Assembly (NCBI RefSeq): GCF_001522545.3
Contig: NC_031769.1
Location: forward strand, 146,294,600-146,358,599
Source: Parus major
Taxonomy: Eukaryota; Chordata; Aves; Passeriformes; Paridae
Direction: 5' to 3'
DNA length: 64,000 bases
The notes under the pieces are model-generated. The model saw nothing but the letters and a program-made list of their open reading frames with translations, did not search any database and was not told the origin of the DNA. Made by a program: the position numbers and the translations under genes. Of this stretch, positions 38,171 through 51,929 are shown in pieces. Positions within the stretch are counted from its first letter, which is position 1, and the number at the start of each line of letters is the position of its first letter.

Positions 38171-41100
38171 AAATAATACAAATTCTGTTTAACCCTTTAA
38201 AGGTTAAGTCATCCCTTAATGTTCCCTTAAAAATAATTATAAATTATTAAAGCCTCTAAATGTATTCAAGCTGTGGCTCATGCTGCTCCATACAACCAAA
38301 GATATAACCTGAGCTACGAGATCTATTTACTTGTGCTTATTTAATAATCAGAAAAATACTATTTCCGTCTCCCATTCTGTTCAAAAATAGACAAACAAGT
38401 TTTACTCAAAGTTGAAAAGCCATGCATTAGTCTTCAGGCACATATCAGGATGGGAAAAAGTTCTCCTCAGAGGAAAAATTCAGAAAGGTTTAATGTCACA
38501 GTCAAAGAATTAGGATGGAAATATTCATGCAACCCTAAACATGAAGATTTTTGCAGTGCTTTTTGTAATCAGTGTGGATGTATTTAGGTAAAATCTAATT
38601 TTCCAGGGAAATCATAAATGCCTCATTTTCACAAGAAGCCTGAGGGAGACTGTATGTACCAGAGATAACACAGAGATTGTATCAGAACGCAATATCTTCG
38701 GATATAAATAACATGAGGAAGCACAGATGTAATTCCATCAAATATCACCTCCCCAGAGTACAGACAAGACTCGACCTCTTTTCCTAGTGCACATTGAGCA
38801 TCCTTCTGGTGCATTTAGAGGGCTCTGAATAGCAGGATTCACAACTGTCCTGTTGCCATGCTTCAAAATGTGCCCCTCACCTGCCAGGTGGTGTTGGGAT
38901 TTCTCTGGCCAGGCTTGAAAAACTGCTTTGCAAAATAGGACATGGTGCTGGTTTCAAAGTGTTTTACAGCACAGGTCTGTATCCACATTTTGCAGCCCAG
39001 TTCATCCCTCTAGCTACGAGGCTGAATGTTTTAGTTCTTGGCTAGGAAGAATTACCAATATCTCCAGCTTTTCTAATATGGTTTTATTTCTCTCAAGACA
39101 CAACAGAAAAAAACAACCTTTGCTATAATTTGGCCATTGTAAAATGCTGTTCAGCCCAAAAATTACAAGATAAATGCAAATATTTCCATGTTTTATGAAT
39201 ACTAAAATAACAGCCATTAACCAAGTTAAAAAATTGATATTTTATCCATGATTTAGAGGGATACGCTCATTACTTGAAATAAAATACTGATGTTTCCTCA
39301 TTCTCCTCTTTCACAGGAAGGCTGCAGCACAGCTGTTCTAAAAATACTCTTTCTTTTTAGTATTTTTATTTTTTTTTCAGAATCTTCATGATCACCTTTG
39401 AAATTTGTAGCTATAACTTCAGTTAAGGAAGAAAAGGACAGTTCTGAATACTCTTTCAGATTCTGGCAAACATCTTGGAAATAACAGATGAGCATCCAAA
39501 ACCACCAGATGAGGAAATGGTAGAAATCCCATTGCTAGATCTCAAGAGTAGATTAAAAATAGATACAAAGAAAAAGCCAGCTTTCCACAGAGGTGCTGGA
39601 ATAGGCCAGGTTTTGTTTAAGAGTCTCAAAAATTCAGGTCTCAAAAACTGATAGAACTCCAAATTTAATTCCTTACATTAATATCCACTCTCCAGGCACA
39701 CAGAGCTGGATGTCCCTTGGTCTCCCACTCCTCAGGACACTGGTAACGTTTTTGTGAACCAAAACCCCCTGATGGCACCACCTTACACAGAGCACTCTGC
39801 ACATGCAGGCACATGAGCAGCAGCAGGGCTGGGAACTCATCCAGGACAATAAATCCTTGTTTAACCCTGTGTGCCACTGACTGTTTCTTTAGCATGGGCA
39901 AATCTTGTTTTCATCTGCACATTTTAAAGACCAAACTTCTTTTTCATTGCTCCACTGGAAGAAAATGCAAATCATATCAAAAATTTGTGTCTTTTTTCTG
40001 CTTTCCCCATCAATGTATTTCTTTTTAAAAAAACCTCATCTTTACTTGGGTTAAAATAGACTTTTTCTTCTTTTAAAATCAGTTTTTCACAGGGGAACTC
40101 CCCAGCTTTAGTGTTTGATGGGCCAGCTCTTTCCACCTTTCTATCTTGTCCAACAGAGACTCAGGAAAAGCACTGCAATAAGTCAAAACACAAATGGAAT
40201 AATGTCCTCTTCTGGCCAGTTGTGTTGGGCTGATCCAGTGTGACCCACACCTGAGACACATCCCCAAGCAGCTTAAGACAAATTTACAGGAGACTGAGCA
40301 GAAATTCCACCCCAGTCTTCTCAGACCTGTGGAGATTGCCCAACCTTCACTGCTGCCAGGTTTAATGACTGAGACACAGCCCAACAAGCAGTAACCCATC
40401 ACAGGATTCCTCCACTGCATTTAGAAAGGAAAATAGAAGAGAACACCAGGATCAATGTTGGGATGAGTCCAATTTCACCAACACAAGAGTGATGAGCCAC
40501 CACAGCACCCAGAAGGTATAAAGTTGTTAGAAGGACTGGATTATCTTTTAATTGTGGCCCTTGCAAGCATCTATTTGGAGACAAAGATGCAAAGTCATGA
40601 CAGTTTGCAGCAGTGATTTCTAAACATTTCCAACCACAAATTCTCCTCCCTGAGCAATGTACTCATTTTCATTTACTGTGCCAGGCTCTTTGCCCCATTC
40701 TGAGAAATGCTGGTCTAAGGGGGATGCACAACATAACCCATCACACTCACAACTCATTTCTGGGATGCTCTATGACCTAAGGGTTCCCACCAAGCACAGG
40801 ATGGTTTGACCTCACCTCTGCTATGGAGATCAGAACCATAACTTAAATCAAATTCTGATGACAAGGTCCTGACCCAGGGTAGATCACATGATTGTGTGTA
40901 GGAGAGCAGCACAAATACTCATTGGAACATGGTTTCTCTTTTTAATATTTTATTATTTTTTTAGTGGATTTCTGCTCCCCCTCGGCAACTGACTTGCCAT
41001 TTAAATAAAGTCCAATATTTGTCTCCTCCACTAAAAATTAAGTCCTGAATTGTTTGCTGGGCACTGCAATTAAAGCAAGTTTAAGCAGACAGAGCAGCTC

Positions 41101-43675
41101 ACAGTCCTCTGCCTTTACTGTAGCCATTTGTTAACTGTGTGTCATTAAAAAATTAAATAAATAAACCCCCAAATGCAAATTTGACACATGAAAACACCCC
41201 ACGTTGACACCAACTAGCTGATTAGTTAGTATTTTAGATGCAGTAAAATCAAAGGGTAAATTCATACACGTGTTTTAAAGCTATTTCTCCAAAGTAAATC
41301 CAAGGGTCAGTAAGACTTTATGAACTTTCCTTCCTCTACCAAAGGAATGGGTCATTTTTTCAATTAATAAAGAACATGTGGTAGAGATGAACATTTTTAT
41401 CTTCAGAGAAGGTAAGAGCCATTTTGTCCCTTGCCAACCATTTTCAAAGATGCTTGACCCCAGGTGTGTTCACCTTTGCTCAGAAGACCCAGAGGAGCCT
41501 GGCCTGGGAAAAGTGAGTGCCAGGAACCACTGGCAAGATGCCAGGACAAATTTTATGTTCTGATTTCATTTTACATCTACTGTCAATGAGAAGACAGAAA
41601 AGAATGTAGGGGCCAACAACCAAATTTTATGAAAGTTTATTGCCTAAATATTACTTTTGAGTGTTGTACTCACAGACAACACAATAACGGGGTGTGTTTA
41701 TTGATGGAGGGGAGAGTGTGCTCAGTTTAGCACTGTAACAGACTGAGACACATTGCAGTGATATGTCAGGAAGGCTTGGTAGAGACTAAAATTAAAAGCA
41801 AGCCTCACTAAATCTTAAAAATGGGATTGCTACATCAACAGCTTGATGTATAGCTTCTATTGTTGTTCACAGATAATAGTTATTTTCTGTACCTATGAAG
41901 TGCTTTCTGTATTAAAGTACTCCTGCCATCATAAAACACTTGTGAAAATTAACAGCCAACTTCTCTTCTGCACTGAATATTAATTACTGTATGAACATTT
42001 CTTGCCACACAGCTTTCAAAACATCTTCTCTCCTAGGATATTTAATTTCATGTGGAAAGCAATTTTTCATCAGCCTACACAAATTAGTGAATGGAGAGGA
42101 CATGGTACATCTGACTGCCTGTCTGAACTCCGAGAAAGCACTCTCCCCACTGTGAGTTACTGGGCTTGAAATGAAACATTAATTATGTTTTTTATTTATA
42201 AACAGGAATTGATCAAAGGACAGATACAGAGTGGTAATGGTAGATGTCAGTGAGTTTATTAATAAATGTTAGATCTTTGAGGCAAATGCTGCACCTGGAT
42301 TTAGTTAAAATGAAATGTTTCATACATGTCACTGGAGTGAGCATTGCCAATACTGTCAAGATGGGAAAGGTTAAAGTACAGGTATGAATACAAAGTGATC
42401 AGAATTAGAGTTACAGCAAGCATTGGACGTGAGGGGGAGGAATATCAGAAAGATGTTTGGGAGGAGAGAAAGCCCTTGAAAGCAGCAACCCCAGAGCCCC
42501 CAGAGAGCCAACAGACAGTAACTCAAACACAGCCTTAAACTGGCCAAGACAGCAAGGTCACTGGCTGCTTATGGAATACATACATTAGCCCAAATTAGTT
42601 ATTCCTATTTGTCACAGAGGACTTCACATCAAAACCAGTTCATACACTTCAGCACATCTCAGGGCTGGAAAGGTTCAATGAGATTTCTGAGCACAGTCAA
42701 CATTAATCATTCAAGAGCTGAAGTGCCTAAATTAGTATGAAAGATACTGCAGTAAGTGCAGCTTGGCCAAATAATAATTAAATGACTACCGTGAAGAAGA
42801 GAAAAAAGAACAACTGTTCAAGTCCTTGGTTTGAGGAAGGGGAGCAGGACCCAGCAGAGGTGTCTCTCACTGCTGCATCTCCTTCTGAACATTTCTCTAT
42901 TGAATACAAGGTGAATTTAAAACTCTACTAGCTGTTTTCTCTTTTTAGACTTAGCCCTAGAAACATTTATAAACAACACTAAATCTTTGCTTCTACACAT
43001 CCAAGTTGAGGTTGCTGCAAAAATGTTTCCAGGATCAGCTTTCTCCACCCCTACTGAAACTTTACAAGGGATTTATAAAGCTGCTCATAAAACACAATCT
43101 AAAAGTCCATACCTTATTTCCCTAGAAAAAGCAAGTGAAATGATGCTTCATGCTATAAACTAATTAAGTTGTTGCTTCCTTTTACTTAAGTCAAATACTC
43201 AAACCTCTCATATTATTTTCATTTTCTTCCTGCTTTGAACTGCTATCAGATAGCCCAAATAAAACATTTTGTTGGTCAAAACCTTAAAGAAAGAAAAGGG
43301 AAAAATATATCAGCTTTCTAAGGTTTTTTTTATATAAAGACCCTGTCTTGATCTTGATAGCATATTTATAAATAATTAAAATACATGAACAACAATAATA
43401 GCAAAATACTTCTCTTATAAGTCTTGAACTCAACTTTCTATCACCATGATGAGCCGCTATTTATCTTGCCTGTGGTAATACTTTATAATGATTACATAAA
43501 GAGGTCTATTTTAGGGAGGTTATATCTTTGATCTCTCTTTCTTTCTCATAGAAATCACTTGCAGCTGACAGATCCATTACACTTACACATCATACTCTTC
43601 GTCTGCAAACAAAATACAGAATCATTTTGATTCCTCTAGAAAAGTGCTTTCCTGCTTCTCTCAGCACATATCAAG
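38171..43675. other. Long unassigned AT-rich stretch
   Basis: About 5.5 kb with no clear gene or repeat. Open frames such as 40079-40420 (-, 113 codons) have no recognisable motifs. A splice-flanked segment at 41407-41512 (+) is noted as a weak exon candidate. Several AT-rich blocks with AATTAA/ATGCAAAT-type words occur near 41140-41230 and 43370-43500. Confidence 0.4.
41407..41512 (+). other. Candidate exon, 106 bp (unconfirmed)
   Basis: The segment has an acceptor-like 'acatttttatcttcag' in front and AAAA|GTGAGT behind, and the frame is open throughout (ending PRCVHLCSEDPEEPGLGK). No family was recognised. The splice-site pairing may be chance. Confidence 0.15.
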
Positions 43676-44062
43676 GAATCACAGAATGCTTTAGGTTGGA
43701 AGAGATCTTAAAGATCATCTCATTCCCCTCCCCTGCCATGGGCAGGGACACATCCACCATCCCAGCTTGCTCCAAGCGCTGTCCAACCTGGCCTTGGACA
43801 CTTCCAGGGACGGGGCAGCCACAGCTTCTCTGAGCAACCTGTGCCAGAGTCTCACCACCTTTAGGGTAATGAATTTATTCCCAATATCCCAGCTAACCCT
43901 GTCCTCTGTCACTGTGGAGATGTTCCCCCTTGTCCTGTCACTCCATCCCTTGTCCAAAGTCCCTCTCCAGCTCCCCTCTAGCCCCTTTAGGCACTGCAAG
44001 GGGCTCTAAGGTACCCCAAGATCCTTTCCCAGGTTGAACAATCCCAACTCTCTCAGACTGAG
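43676..44062 (-). mobile_element. CR1 LINE 3' end with ORF2 C-terminus, longest copy
   Basis: The plus strand runs from 'gaatcacagaatgctttagg' through 'gccatgggcagggacacatc', 'tccaacctggccttggacac', 'ttccagggacggggcagcca', 'cttgtcctgtcactccatcc' and 'ttgaacaatcccaactctct'. This is CR1 antisense for about 385 bp. The minus-strand frame includes LWHRLLREAVAAPSLEVSKA, a well-known CR1 ORF2 C-terminal segment. The frame is partly intact, so the copy is relatively young or slowly decaying. It is 5'-truncated and lacks RT and endonuclease, so it is not mobile by itself. Confidence 0.93.
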
Positions 44063-46924
44063 TCAGAAATAATTGAAAACACACTGTGAAAATCAAAGGG
44101 GGCACTGATTCCTCAGGCAAGCACGTAGAATTCATGTTTGTTATTCAGATTTTTTTTTTCTGTCAACTGACAAATACATCCATTTAAAAAAATCCTACCT
44201 GCAAACAAGGCATTTCTAAGGTTGGTACAGTTTGTTGAAATTTTCTAGAAAGCAGAGAAAGTGGCAAAGGTGAAAGAGGCTTTTTTTTCTGTTGGCCTTA
44301 TGGAGGAAGCACACAGCCAAGCCTTTTGAAGCACAGGATTTGTTCCTGATACTGCTGAACCCATCTCGCCTCCAACACCACCTTTCCCATCATGTGCTTC
44401 ACCCCCTCTTTCTGAGCCCTTGTCTTATGTAAGATCATTTAATTCCTCATGTACTCTCAGTCAACCAAAGAAGTTCCAGGAATTATGGACAGAATACATT
44501 TCCAGGTGCTTTTCCTTCAATGTCTTCAGTAAATGCCTTAAATAGGTTGTGTTCATTATGTGCTTCACCTGAAAATAGTTACAGTAATAGCTACTAGACC
44601 ACAAGGAAGACACACAAGAACAAAGCCAAGATGCCTTGATATTTTCTATCAAAATCTTCATCAAATTTGACTCACATATTCCAAAAGAAGAATGAGGTCA
44701 AGACCATTGGGAAAAGGAGTTTAACAGGACCCATGTACCAAGGAAGTTTCTAATCATCTCAGTTTCTAATCAACAAACTTTCTAATAGCTAAGTGTCAAA
44801 ATAAAAAAAAGATAGGTGAGGAAGAGCAAGAAGTGGGGGGAAATGTGTTTCAAAGTGAGAAAAAGAAATACATTTCTGAAAGGGAGCTACCCATGGCATC
44901 AGCCAGATAACATCAGAAGGGGATGCTAATCACTATTTCATAATTAACTAAGTTAAACCCATGTTGTGGCTTTTAAAACATCATAACAGAGCCTGTGTGT
45001 TCCTCTGCCTTGAACTTTGATTCCTGAACAAGCTCTTATGGGGTTTCTCAGAGTTTCAAAGGGTCCTGTAAATGTTGTGCTGCTTTATCATTATTTATCC
45101 CACACAAAAGACATCCCCTGATTTAAGTCAGATTTAATCATGGTATTAAATGGGGAGAACTGCTGTTAGGATATCACAGGCTTATTTACATTAGTCCCAG
45201 ATTGATCCCAATAATCTGCAAGCAGTTACCGCTGAAGTGATGAACCATATTGACAAGACAGAATGAATGCTGCAAAGCACTTATTTATGTGCAAATAAAT
45301 ATGCATTTGCCACCAAGACTTCGTCCAATATAAGCTCTAAACTCCAGAGACCGGGAAAATATGCTTCCCACTGGGGTACACACTCTCTGCTAGAGTGTGA
45401 CTAACTCTACTCTGCTGGCAGACTAGATTTAATAACGTTCTTCTCCTTCCCAAGAATGTTATAAAGCTGCATTAACATCCTCAGGCAAAAGTCTCCACAA
45501 AAATGAAAAGGAATATTGTTTCTATTTTAGAGAAGTGAAAAAACCCTATAGCCAGCCACCTACATAGTAAGTATTTCCATTCATCTTTGTAGCTGAAACC
45601 CCAACATTCAGATCACCTCAAAGTTTAGAATAAAGTAGTATGGGAAGTTAAACACTTGAGCAAATTCAGGATTGCAATTACCTTAGTTAAAGTGCAATCC
45701 TGATTTATCACCCAATTCCTACTAGGAATCTTTCTGTCAACTTTCCAGAATGAATACAGATGACTGCACAGAGGGCTCAAGGCATATATCAAATAATATG
45801 TACTACATGGATTTTGGAGAAGACAACTTTTCATGTATACATCAAACCCTGAATGCTTCATGGAGAGACAAATCCTCATCCAGTAGAATGGAAAAGAAAC
45901 CACCAGAAAAAGAAAGGTAAAAAAATCATTTCAGCATAAGGAATCAAACAAGCAGACACAAACTCTACTTCCCAAAATAATTTAAATTTATCTTTATGAC
46001 ACTGTTTTAGGTCAACACCTGAAAAACAGACCCCAGAGTTCATGCACAAAAACTTTAGGCAAAGTTCTGGTTTTATTGTTAATGGGGAATATGAAACAAC
46101 AACTCATTGTTCACAACCAGATACTATGAACAAATTTAAAATAGGCTCAGCACTGGTATCTACAGCAGCAAGAACTGGGCATGTTACCAGCACTTGCTGT
46201 ACAAGTGCTGCCTTACAGTTGTACTAACACTTAATCCTTACCTCTTTCACGTCTCTTTTACAAAGCCTAAGTGTAAAATGGCACTAAATGCAGTGGGAAA
46301 ACACAGCAATTCCCAGTTGCCTTATTAAAACACTGACAAGGTTGCAGTGAGATGTGCTGGAGAGGCAGCTCTGCAATGTTATTACTGTGTGGTGGAAGGA
46401 AACCTTGTCTAGAAAGTGAGTTTATTGAGATAATACCTTCATATTTCTGACTGATTACCTATTCAATAAATAAATATATCCCTATTTTAAATAAACATGG
46501 AATTTGTAGATTCCTTCATTATTACTTAATCTCCACCAATAAAAGCTTTTCTGTAAAGGAAGGGCACAGTACCGGGCAGAGATTCACCAAAATCTTTCCA
46601 AATGCTGTAATGTCATAGTGGCAGCACAAACTACCCATAAAAGCACTTAAGCTGCCAGTACCCAGAACAGCACATAAAATCCAGGAAACTTATGGGAATT
46701 ACAGTGGTACTTACAGAAAAGCTTAGTACAGACAAATTCCCAACAACATCAGAAAGCTCCATCACTGTCACCAAGCTGGACACATCATAGGCAGGGCCAG
46801 TGTTTAGGTGACACTGTACAAGCACGAACAATCAACTTGAGTGACACCTTAATTAATGGCTCCTGAATTGCTGGGGAATACATGCATTACTCAGATACTT
46901 CAGAATTGCTAAATAATGTGGTAA
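44063..46924. other. Unassigned AT-rich DNA
   Basis: No gene was recognised. Segment 45190-45320 combines AT-rich homeodomain/POU-like words with less degenerate-looking unique sequence and is noted as a possible conserved element. Other open frames lack motifs. Confidence 0.4.
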
Positions 46925-47560
46925 AACCATTACAACCTGCCTGAAGTTCCTGCAAGTCTTTGAAAAGTTCCTGGAAGTCTTTCTGGTTACTGCTGTAATC
47001 TTTGATGCTCCACTGTCCCCTACACCCTTGGCAGACACCAGCACGTAGGCAGGGGCATGGCATTGCTGGGAAGCTGGAAAATGCTGTTCTTAGCAGAAAA
47101 GGAAGGTGTGAAATGGGTGAAATCAGTAAAAATGCTGGAGCTGATGTCAAGCTGTAGTTGCAGAGCAGCTGCATCTCCATCTGGTCTCCTGTCTCCTCCA
47201 TCCAGACCTGGACCTGACCCCTGGGCTTCCCAGCCTGGCCCTGGAACTGTCTCCAGGATTTCCTGGGCTGTGTGTGATGCTGAGCAGTGCCTCTGGACCC
47301 ACTCCTGGGTGCTTTGGCATCATCTGCTCCAGGTGGAGCCACTGGCCACCACCACATCCTCTGGCCTTTGGAGCATCGCTCCTCATCAAGAGGCACCTGA
47401 AATCCCCACAAATCTTCCTGAAGTGTTGCTGCTGAGCACAAAACAAACCCAGAGAAGGCATGTTGGGATCATGATGTGACACAGCAGTGGGTGCCTTGTT
47501 CCATGACTAAGGGCTGACAGATGCTGTCTGCTCCTTCAAGGTGATCCCATTGGAGCAACC
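46925..47560. other. GC-richer unassigned patch with long open frames
   Basis: This patch is visibly GC-richer than the surrounding AT-rich DNA. It contains the longest open frame in the window: 184 codons on the minus strand, 47441-46887. Overlapping frames of 140 codons (+, 47057-47479) and 111 codons (-, 47147-47482) also lie here. Overlapping openness in several frames is a known consequence of higher GC content, so it does not by itself show coding. The minus frame ends with a charged stretch, KDFQELFKDLQELQAG, built from a short internal duplication. No domain or repeat family was recognised. An old retroelement internal region or a non-coding RNA exon are alternatives. Confidence 0.3.
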
Positions 47561-50500
47561 CTGCAAACACGGGAGGTGACATTAAACACCACCTGTGCCT
47601 GCTCCTGGAACAAACAGCCATTAACTGGAATTCTCATTCTTACTAACAACTGCATGAGTCCAATGTGAGGATAAGAAGGTCCATGCTCCTGATGGTCCTC
47701 AGCTTTGTGTAAGAGGTAAATACCACCATTTCCCAAAATATTTACAGTGACAAAACTACCAAGAACACAGAAATTAAAAAAGGCTTTTATCATAACTGAC
47801 TATCATTTTGCTGTTTTAATTCTTCAGACATATTTAGAAGACAAGTTCTGCTCTATTAAAACTTGTATAATCCTTTTTCCTCCTGCCCTTATCACCCATC
47901 CTGACCCAACCAGCTTTCCAGGAAAGAAAGCAATTTACACTAAGGACATCTTTCCCATGAGAACAGGGTTTGTGGAACCTCACACCGTGAAGTTTTTTGA
48001 GAAGCAGCACCAACATGGGCACATATTATCAATTTATCCATGTGCCAATACCAGAATAAATCCATTTTTTTATCATGTGGTGCCTGGCAACAAAGATGGA
48101 GATAACTGCTGTAAACTTGGATTCCAAAATGGATTTTGAGTTGCAAAGCACACTTGGACAGTAGAAAAACTTGGTGACAACCGTGATTCCTTCAGTCTGT
48201 TTTTGCTTCTGGTGCAAACACTTAACCTTTATCTGTAACCAAAAGGGACAGCAGAAAGTCCTTGCCTAGACAAACATAGTCTAGATATAGAACATGAAAA
48301 ATTCAGATGTGTCTCTGAGATAACATTAAATCCACACATTTATTTGAAAACTAGATTCTTTATTCAAAGGATAATTCATAAATGCCTTCAAGAATAATGA
48401 TTCAATACCATGCACATGGAATTAACTACCTAAATCCATTGTTCATTTGTGGCAATTTCACGGTGAACAGAGATGAAATGTCTTCCAAACCAAAGAGAGG
48501 ATTTTTCTAAGATTAAAGGTAATATGCAGCTTTAAGTGGGTTAATATTTATGTTAGGCCACTGTAGCAAATCTAAATACACAAAGAAATGTAACTCAAGC
48601 TTTGGAGAAAACTGCAATTAAAAAATGAATTAAAATCAAATTAATCTTTGCCCTGTCCCAGTGTAATGATTTAATTGCAATTATGAAATCTGTAGCAGAA
48701 AAAAAAGAAATGAAGACTAAATTACACATATAACTGAACAAAGGCAGAGACAGCTAAAGGAGAAGTACAGCAATTCAACAATAAAATGCTTTGCTTGAGG
48801 TCAAAGCTTATTATTTGCATTAGAGGTACTTGGGAGTCATCTGTATGGCAGAAGAAAACAATTTTTCAGCAAACTTGTGAAGTTTTGAATGAACTAGACT
48901 GACATCTGGCAAATGATATTTCCATAAACAAATGTTGACACGTGACAGATGGATACAAGGGCTATTTGAGGACTACTGTATGCATTCATGTTTTTCATAC
49001 CACATTTCTCTTTACAGGCTTCCTAGCAACAGGATTTCTAACTAAATCCTTCAGAAGCCACATGCTCTCTGAAGGACTCACTACCCTCCCTCTAAAAGAG
49101 CATTTGTAGGGGGAATTTGAGAAAGTCATTCAAGAAAAGTATTAAACAAATGCTCCTCCAGGTTAGCAGAGAAGCACATGACTGATCTGAGCTGGTTGAG
49201 TTGGAAAATTTTTTAAAATATCTTCCAGACAGGATTTGTTCCAATTTGTGCTGCATTTTGTTTTATTAAAGCTGAGCCCTGAAAACATTTCCATTACCTA
49301 TGAGAGCACAAACCACACATGATGAAGGTGTGATTCCTCAAAGGTTTTACAGGGAGAATTCATGCTCTAAGGGCATGAGCCAGGTAACCACTGGCAGCAG
49401 TGCTGAAAGCTGTGAGCATCTGTAGCTGTAAGCTCCTTGTTGGCCTGTATTTCAGCTCTTACATTTCTTCTGCCTGTCAAGAATGCTGGAGATATTGTCT
49501 GAGAATACTGGCTTAAACATCTCAAGGTTCAAGACCTGAAAGTGACGTGAAGCAGCCCTGGAGGACAGGGCAAAGGAGAATGCCCAGGGAGTTGGCTATG
49601 GAGCAGTAAATTTAAAAATAATCAAACTACACAAGGTCTTCAAGGCATTGGACTACACATTTCCCCAAATGACAAGCATACACTGCTTCTTGGCAACTGA
49701 GAAATAAATGCTGCAGAAAAAGCACTGGAGGATGATGGTATCTTCCTTCATTTGCCAAAGGAACAGAAAAAAATAAAAAGCCAAACCATTCTGCTACAAT
49801 CTGGTATTTCTGAACTTTTTTTTCCTGAATTTCAGAATAAAAGATGTCAGAATTGCACTGGAGATGGTCCTAGTAAGGTTTCACCCTGACTCCATCTCAC
49901 ATTTTTAACACATTGAAGCAGATATACCACTTGAAGACATTAATTCAACCCAGAAAGAATATTTGAGAGTATCCAGGACAACAAAAACAGGATAGGAAAA
50001 AAAAGAGCATTATCATTAAATGCATTTTTATTCATAGCCATGAACATACTAGATTGTTGCCTTGGGGTATGTTTATTAATATATTTATCTTTTTCTCCTT
50101 TTTTTTTTTTCATTTTTCAATTGAAGCCAACTAGGTTTTTATGGCCTTTCAACACACACAGCTCAAATAAGGAGACGCTGGCTATGAAACACATCCAAGT
50201 TAAAATCATGGTCTGCCATTAATTTATTAACAGAGAGCTACATGATTTCCCAAAGATCAAAGCATGCATTTTTAAGCCACAGAGTGTGAATTTATCAAGA
50301 ATTAATCTTCATTCACTGACACATCATAAGGATCCTTTCATGATTTAACCATGCATCACGTATGTGAACTTGCTCAAGTGCCAAATACTCCTATTACCTC
50401 AGCATGCACTTCCCTTAAAATCTTGAACACACAAAGATGTTCCACACAATCTCCTCACATGTGTTTCAGGCATCTCTTTACCTTCCATTTTAACAAAAAC

Positions 50501-51929
50501 ATTATTTTAGAAGGCTCAAATTCCTTAAATTTGATAGTCCAATTTACACTAAATACTTCTTATTTGCCACGCAGCAATTACTCTGGAGATTAAAACCCTT
50601 CAAATGGGTATTTAGTGCTGTGCTTGCTCTTATTTCCACTCTGGACATGCTTTTTACAGAGTCAGGGCAATGCTTCATCCCATTGCCAGTTCCAAAGCCC
50701 TTTCTTGGCACATTCCTATTATTTTAATACATACAGCAAGAATCCACAGACTGTCAGTTTCTCTCAGAAGACACAGGGATCAAAGAGAATTCTCTTTTCC
50801 TTCTAATCAAAACTAACACACAGAAAATAATATGCTAAAGCCTTTATTGACTGTACTCTTTTTGAGTATCATCAGCAAAATGTGGAAATACAAATCCCTG
50901 GAGGCAGCACGGACACGGATGTGGTAGCACAGCAGAGCTCTACCTTGGACCATTCATCTACCTAAGTCCTTGCTATTACCTCAAATACCCCATTTACTTA
51001 CATTAGAGCCAGCTCAGTTTTTATGCTCCAGTTTTGATAATTCATGTACTGGTTTTGATATATTATTGGCCATGTTTTCTTTTTTCTTTTTTGCCATGGA
51101 TTTGGCCATGTCTTTTTATTGCCGCGGGACTTTTTGCTGTATATTCATTACGATATGGGTCATAATTTTTAAGTAGAACATCTATTACTCTGTAGTTCAC
51201 TGAGATATTTCTTAAGCCCTGCCACAAGGAAAACCATAAGTTTTCACATTTAAAAGATGCAAAAAACCTCACAAACTTCTGGAATAATTTATTGGATTTA
51301 TGCCAATAAATAAATACACTTTATGCTTTTAAATCACAGTGCCAATGATGGGTGCATTCCCCTCCCAAATGCTGACTGGGCTCATGACACAAAGATTTTT
51401 CATCTCAGACTTCCAACATCACAGCACTTACAAAACTAAAGAAATCTCTCCATCCATGGTCACTCCCCTGGCAGACACCTCAAGCTATGTCAAGTCTCTC
51501 TGCAGCGATGTTTAACTTTTCCTTGGGTTTTTATTATATAAAAACAACTTTTAGTGAAGATGTATTTGGCTACTTTACCACTGGGAAAGGAAAGCAATAA
51601 GGAATGGTGCATTCTTGACTGCTGCATACCTTTAGGGATCAGGTTTATAAGAATCACGAATTAAATGGAACAGATAAATGAAAATCCATCTGCTGTGGGA
51701 AAACCAAGCCATATAGCCCTGAATCCCCCAAAAGAAACTCTGCAAATTTGTCTTCTGAATTAACATCAAAGGCTGTGGGGAACAGACACATATGAAATCA
51801 AAATATGAATGCATCACTGATTTTACCATGGTTCTACCTGGTAAACTTTTGGGGGAAAGGAATTGTGATTTATGTTGCTGAATAGTAGGGCATATAGTGA
51901 TGCCATTTGGGTTTTGCTTTTTTTTCTTT
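47561..51929. other. Unassigned AT-rich DNA
   Basis: No gene was confirmed. The 130-codon frame at 47747-48139 (+) has an acceptor-like 'tttaattcttcag' inside it and more even composition than most, but matches nothing I recognise. A homeodomain-type palindrome lies at 48672-48683. A T-run occurs at about 50098-50110. Confidence 0.4.
48672..48683. repeat. 12-bp palindrome of paired TAATTG sites
   Basis: TAATTGCAATTA is a perfect palindrome holding two facing homeodomain-type TAATTG cores. It sits in an AT-rich segment (about 48540-48700) with further ATTAA and TTTAAT words. This arrangement is compatible with a developmental enhancer, but AT-rich DNA produces such words by chance. Confidence 0.5.
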
